Shown one piece after another: positions 12,600 through 15,351 of a DNA stretch of 15,351 bases. Positions within the stretch are counted from its first letter, which is position 1. Each line of letters opens with the position of its first letter. The stretch covers positions 1-15,351 of the forward strand of contig CADBND010000061.1 of assembly GCA_902795875.1 (NCBI GenBank). The letters run 5' to 3'. The notes under the pieces were generated by a model, which saw nothing but the letters and a program-made list of their open reading frames with translations, did no database searches and was not told where the DNA came from. The position numbers and the translations under genes are program-made. The DNA is from an uncultured Erysipelotrichaceae bacterium. Its GTDB lineage: Bacteria > Bacillota_I > Bacilli_A > Erysipelotrichales > Erysipelotrichaceae.

Positions 12600-13749
12600 C
12601 CACCACATCTTTTTTCTCTTCCTTCTTTCCAAAAGGCATTTTATTGAAAAAGGCATCCTTCTTCTCACTCATCGACTTATACAGATCGCTGGTGATACTG
12701 GTCGAAAAAGCCTTCGTCAGTTTCATCGCCGTAGACTTGGCGACCGTGTCCATCTCCGAAAGCTCCTTTGCGACCTTCAGAATGATCGGCAGGCCTCCAT
12801 GAGCGAGCTCAGAGACAGTCGTGATCTTCGCATCATCGAATGCCTTGAATACCTCTTCAGTAAAGATCTCCCGTTCTTTGGGTGTCGTATCCTTCAGGAA
12901 TTGAACAAGAGCCTGTCTGGTCCGGTCCGTCTGATAGGAATCCCCATCGGCATGCTGGATATGATTGGCCTTGATCTGCCATCTCATCATACTGTGAGCC
13001 TCGATGATGTTTCTCGTATCGATCCGGGCGATCGTCTTTCTTTTGGCCATCTCATAGATCGTTCCGACACCGTCCTTTTCCGGAACGATCAGATGATAAC
13101 GGTCCTTTATCCTGTCGAATTCCTTCTCCTTGAAAGAACCCGGACGTAGACCCGGTCCGTCATCGGAATAGATATCTTTTATCCGCATCCGAAGTAAAGG
13201 ATTGCAGCGAAGAGCGGAATACAAAGCCAGATTGCCACCCTTGGAATGACCTAAAATCCGATATTGCCGGAAGATGGAACAGTGTTGATTGATATAATTC
13301 ACCGCATAAGTCTGTCCGACGATATCTTTATAGGAAAGGAAGCAGTCTTCCTTCCAGCCGATCATGTGTTCATCCGTCCCCTTGAAACAGACGACAGTCG
13401 TCCGATCGGGAAGATCCACCATCACCGCCGTAAACTGTTCTGTCGTTTCCTTGTCGAGCCGCGACACGAAATTATATACAGGAAGATCTTTGTAGCGGGG
13501 ACTCTTATAGGCTTCCTTCAGTGTCATGACCCCATCCTTATTGAAAATACGGCTGATGTCTCTGTCTTCCCCGAAATCGTCAAAATAAGCCTTTCCAAGC
13601 TCGCCGATCGTCATTCGCTGTCCATCACCCAGATACTTTTCAAAATCCGCATAGATCATCTGTGCGAATACAAGATTGTCCACTTCGTTGAACGGATCGG
13701 CCTTGAAAGACAGGTCTCCTCTTTCTCTGATATAGTCCAGGATATTCAT
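12583..13749 (-). CDS. Mbeg1-like (DUF2974) alpha/beta-hydrolase
   Basis: A 388-aa protein of the DUF2974/Mbeg1-like family, a lipase-like alpha/beta-hydrolase group common in Bacillota. The N-terminus MNILDYIRERGDLSFKADPFNEVDNLVFAQMIYADF matches the family opening closely, which fixes the start. A strand with VVCFKGTDEHMIGWKED (119-135) is followed by the nucleophile elbow ILGHSKGGNLALYSAL with Ser169 in G-H-S-K-G, and by IYSDDGPGL (193-201), which carries the likely acid. A His for the triad is probably in the later MMRWQIKANHI or nearby. No signal peptide is seen. The last 60 residues are Lys/Glu-rich and low in complexity. Substrate and role are unknown. The gene lacks a Shine-Dalgarno and has an extended -10 box 8 nt before the ATG. 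Confidence 0.88.
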   Translation of the reverse strand: MNILDYIRERGDLSFKADPFNEVDNLVFAQMIYADFEKYLGDGQRMTIGELGKAYFDDFGEDRDISRIFNKDGVMTLKEAYKSPRYKDLPVYNFVSRLDKETTEQFTAVMVDLPDRTTVVCFKGTDEHMIGWKEDCFLSYKDIVGQTYAVNYINQHCSIFRQYRILGHSKGGNLALYSALRCNPLLRMRIKDIYSDDGPGLRPGSFKEKEFDRIKDRYHLIVPEKDGVGTIYEMAKRKTIARIDTRNIIEAHSMMRWQIKANHIQHADGDSYQTDRTRQALVQFLKDTTPKEREIFTEEVFKAFDDAKITTVSELAHGGLPIILKVAKELSEMDTVAKSTAMKLTKAFSTSITSDLYKSMSEKKDAFFNKMPFGKKEEKKDVVEQDQK

Positions 13750-13757
13750 GCATCAAT

Positions 13758-13785
13758 ATTTTAACATATGTATTGCATCTCGCAA
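13758..13785 (-). promoter_or_regulatory. Promoter of the Mbeg1-like gene, predicted nearly leaderless
   Basis: On the minus strand TTGCGA (complement of 13780-13785), 16 nt, and extended -10 TGTTAAAAT (complement of 13758-13766), ending 8 nt before the ATG. There is no Shine-Dalgarno in the 8-nt gap. The box overlaps the promoter of the divergent metal gene, so the two may exclude each other. Confidence 0.6.
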
Positions 13786-13801
13786 GAAAGGGTTATATAA
13801 T
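13773..13801 (+). promoter_or_regulatory. Promoter of the HMA protein/P-type ATPase operon
   Basis: A perfect TATAAT (13796-13801) with TTGCAT (13773-13778) at 17 nt; the -35 is weak (three of six bases). The expected start near 13808 lies inside the metal-sensor operator, so a bound repressor would block transcription. Confidence 0.68.
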
Positions 13802-13825
13802 ACATATGAACAAATGTTCATATGT
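13802..13825. promoter_or_regulatory. ArsR/SmtB-type (CzrA-like) metal-sensor operator
   Basis: ACATATGAAC (13802-13811), centre AAAT, GTTCATATGT (13816-13825) form a perfect inverted repeat with 10-bp arms. Its core TGAACAAATGTTCA fits the operator pattern of the ArsR/SmtB zinc and cadmium sensors (TGAACA-n2-TGTTCA type). It covers the predicted transcription start of a Zn/Cd-type efflux operon, as expected for a metal-released repressor. The regulator gene is not in the window. Confidence 0.8.
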
Positions 13826-13844
13826 TCAATATGGAGGGACAGAT

Positions 13845-14063
13845 ATGAAAAAGACATACAAGATCGATGTAGATTGCGCAAACTGTGCAAACAAGATGGA
13901 AGAAGCTACAAAAGCTACGACCGGCGTCAAGGATGCTGTCGTCAACTTCATGACCTTGAAGATGACCGTCGAATTTGAAGAAGGCGTCAACGAAAAAGAA
14001 GTCATGAAAGAAGTATTAAAAAACTGCAAGAAAGTTGAAGACGACTGCGAGATCTTCTTATGA
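13845..14063 (+). CDS. Small HMA-domain metal-binding protein
   Basis: A 72-aa single-domain metal-binding protein with the beta-alpha-beta-beta-alpha-beta HMA/ferredoxin-like fold. The site is DVDCANCANKMEEA with Cys11 and Cys14. There is no Met before the first Cys as in copper chaperones (M-x-C-x-x-C); Asp10 stands there, as in the N-terminal domains of Zn/Cd/Pb ATPases. It probably hands divalent metal to the ATPase encoded next, or acts as its detached N-terminal domain. The start at 13845 follows GGAGGGA by a normal spacing; an in-frame ATG at 13773 would add 24 non-HMA residues that run through the promoter. The stop overlaps the ATPase start as ATGA. Confidence 0.92.
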   Translation: MKKTYKIDVDCANCANKMEEATKATTGVKDAVVNFMTLKMTVEFEEGVNEKEVMKEVLKNCKKVEDDCEIFL

Positions 14064-15351
14064 ACAAGAAACAGAAAAGGAATCTGATACGGATCATCGT
14101 TTCCTTTGTCTTGCTTGTAGTACTGCACTTTCTTAAGATAGAAAACAAGGCTCTGGAATTCATCCTTTACATGATCCCCTACCTGACCGTAGGCTATGAT
14201 ATCCTAAGAAAAGCGCTTCTCAGCATAAAGAACGGGGAACGTTTCGACGAGAATTTCCTGATGGCCATCGCCACGATCGGTGCGATCGCTCTGGGCGAAT
14301 ATCAGGAAGGTGTTGAAGTCATGCTGTTCTATCAGATCGGTGAATGGTTCCAGTCCTATGCGGTCAACAGATCGCGGAAGAACATCGCCGCCCTGATGGA
14401 TATCCGTCCCGATCATGCCAACATCGAAAGAGACGGGCAGATCGAAGAGGTCGATCCCGATGAAGTGGAGATCGGTGACATCATCGTCGTAAGAGTCGGA
14501 GAAAAGATCCCGATCGATGGCGAAGTTGTAGAAGGAGAAACATCGCTCAACACATCCGCCCTCACCGGCGAATCCAAGCCAAGAGATGTAGCAGTCGGCG
14601 ATAAGGTCATAAGCGGCTGTATCAACCTGACTTCTCTCATCCGTGTAAAGACGACGAAATTGTTCTCAGATTCGACCGTATCCAAGGTCCTCGACCTGAT
14701 CGAGAATGCCACCAGCAACAAATCCAAGTCGGAAGATTTCATCACGAAATTTGCCCGCTATTATACGCCGGCTGTCTGTTACAGCGCCTTGGCACTGGCT
14801 GTCATACCACCGTTATTCATTCGTTTCGTACTGCATGGACAGCTCGAATTCTCTTCCTGGGTGTTCCGGGCATTGACATTCCTTGTCATATCCTGTCCCT
14901 GTGCTCTGGTCATCTCCATCCCGCTCACATTCTTTGCGGGGATCGGCGGTGCCAGTAAGGCAGGCGTTCTGATCAAAGGTTCCAACTATCTGGAAGCTCT
15001 CTCCAAGACAGGATGCGTCGCCTTTGACAAGACAGGTACGATCACACTGGGAATATTTGAAGTTACAACGATCCACAACAGTACGATGAGTAAAGAGGAA
15101 CTTCTGGAATATGCCGCCCTTGCGGAAGCCTATTCCAATCATCCGATAGGAAAATCCATCGTAAAAGAATACGGAAAGCAGATCGACAATACAAGGATCT
15201 CTTCGATCAAGGAACTGGCTGGTAAAGGTATCGAAGCCATCATTGACGGCAGGATAGTTCTGGTCGGAAACGACAAGCTGATGAACGACAACGCGATCGA
15301 AACGATCGCCTGTTCAGAAGAAGGAACGATCGTTCATATTGCGATAGACGG
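14060..15351 (+). CDS. P1B-type heavy-metal ATPase (Zn/Cd/Pb type), 3' end missing
   Basis: The first 430 codons of a metal-exporting P-type ATPase; the gene continues past the right edge. It starts straight with membrane helices (VSFVLLVVLHFL, then FILYMIPYLTVGYDIL and FLMAIATIGAIALGE), with no fused N-terminal HMA domain. The actuator motif is TGES (Thr169-Glu171, in ALTGESKP). The metal-binding membrane motif is SCPCALVISIPL with Cys279-Pro280-Cys281, the CPC type of Zn/Cd/Pb transporters (P1B-2). The phosphorylation site is DKTGT with Asp323, and the HP motif is SNHPIG (His361). It removes divalent metal from the cytoplasm at the cost of ATP. The ATG overlaps the HMA gene's stop. The ATP-binding domain is cut off by the window, so completeness cannot be judged. 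Confidence 0.95.
   Translation, partial: MNKKQKRNLIRIIVSFVLLVVLHFLKIENKALEFILYMIPYLTVGYDILRKALLSIKNGERFDENFLMAIATIGAIALGEYQEGVEVMLFYQIGEWFQSYAVNRSRKNIAALMDIRPDHANIERDGQIEEVDPDEVEIGDIIVVRVGEKIPIDGEVVEGETSLNTSALTGESKPRDVAVGDKVISGCINLTSLIRVKTTKLFSDSTVSKVLDLIENATSNKSKSEDFITKFARYYTPAVCYSALALAVIPPLFIRFVLHGQLEFSSWVFRALTFLVISCPCALVISIPLTFFAGIGGASKAGVLIKGSNYLEALSKTGCVAFDKTGTITLGIFEVTTIHNSTMSKEELLEYAALAEAYSNHPIGKSIVKEYGKQIDNTRISSIKELAGKGIEAIIDGRIVLVGNDKLMNDNAIETIACSEEGTIVHIAID

Noticed and set aside
13773..13844. An earlier in-frame ATG for the HMA protein.
   Set aside because: The added 24 codons cover the TATAAT box and the operator, while the ATG at 13845 has GGAGGGA at a normal distance and gives a standard HMA domain.
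1..15351. Search by eye for CRISPR arrays, insertion sequences, tRNA or rRNA genes, and phage or defence cassettes.
   Set aside because: No regularly spaced repeats, transposase motifs, RNA gene signatures or toxin/antitoxin pairs were seen. The gene content reads as ordinary chromosomal genes.

Overview
The window looks like chromosomal DNA of a low-to-mid-GC Bacillota, most like the Erysipelotrichia by protein flavour (a Mbeg1-like DUF2974 protein, a short pyrophosphatase-like protein, QueH-type queuosine synthesis, a free-standing E2/CAT-fold protein). The class assignment is inference. No rRNA, tRNA, insertion sequence, phage gene or CRISPR array was seen. Genes are very tightly packed, with stop/start overlaps and intergenic gaps often under 50 bp.

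Layout. (1) 1-3739, minus strand: a likely operon in the order solute-binding lipoprotein, permease, ATPase (a polar amino-acid/cystine-type ABC importer), VOC-fold protein, SDR dehydrogenase, and the start of a BtpA/SgcQ-family gene that runs off the left edge. A strong stem-loop separates the lipoprotein gene from the rest. (2) 3924-7200: a HAD phosphatase on plus, convergent with minus-strand genes for an AI-2E/UPF0118 membrane protein, a short pyrophosphatase-like protein, a DEDDh exonuclease and a small two-helix membrane protein. (3) 7239-9989, plus: tgt-queA-queH, the three steps from preQ1 to queuosine in tRNA, closed by a terminator. (4) 10028-11624, plus: an EIIC-only PTS-like membrane protein overlapping a 5-formyltetrahydrofolate cyclo-ligase gene. 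(5) 11631-13749, minus: an E2/CAT-fold protein lacking the catalytic His, and a Mbeg1-like alpha/beta hydrolase. (6) 13773-15351, plus: a metal-responsive promoter/operator, a 72-aa HMA protein, and a Zn/Cd/Pb-type P1B ATPase cut by the right edge.

Two regulatory themes recur. First, at least five genes have an extended -10 box of the form TGTTAnnnT lying 6-8 nt before the ATG, with no usable Shine-Dalgarno sequence; a sixth (the HAD gene) has a near-consensus -35/-10 promoter ending 6 nt before its ATG. These predict leaderless or nearly leaderless mRNAs, while neighbouring genes (pyrophosphatase-like, E2-like, HMA, lipoprotein) have normal ribosome binding sites. Second, several terminators are built over the stop codon itself, including one bidirectional hairpin holding the stop codons of two convergent genes.

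The least explained gene set is the importer plus VOC, SDR and BtpA-like genes on the left, which could be an uncharacterised uptake and catabolic operon. The right side carries a clear TGAACA-n2-TGTTCA type metal-sensor operator whose ArsR/SmtB-type regulator gene is not in the window.
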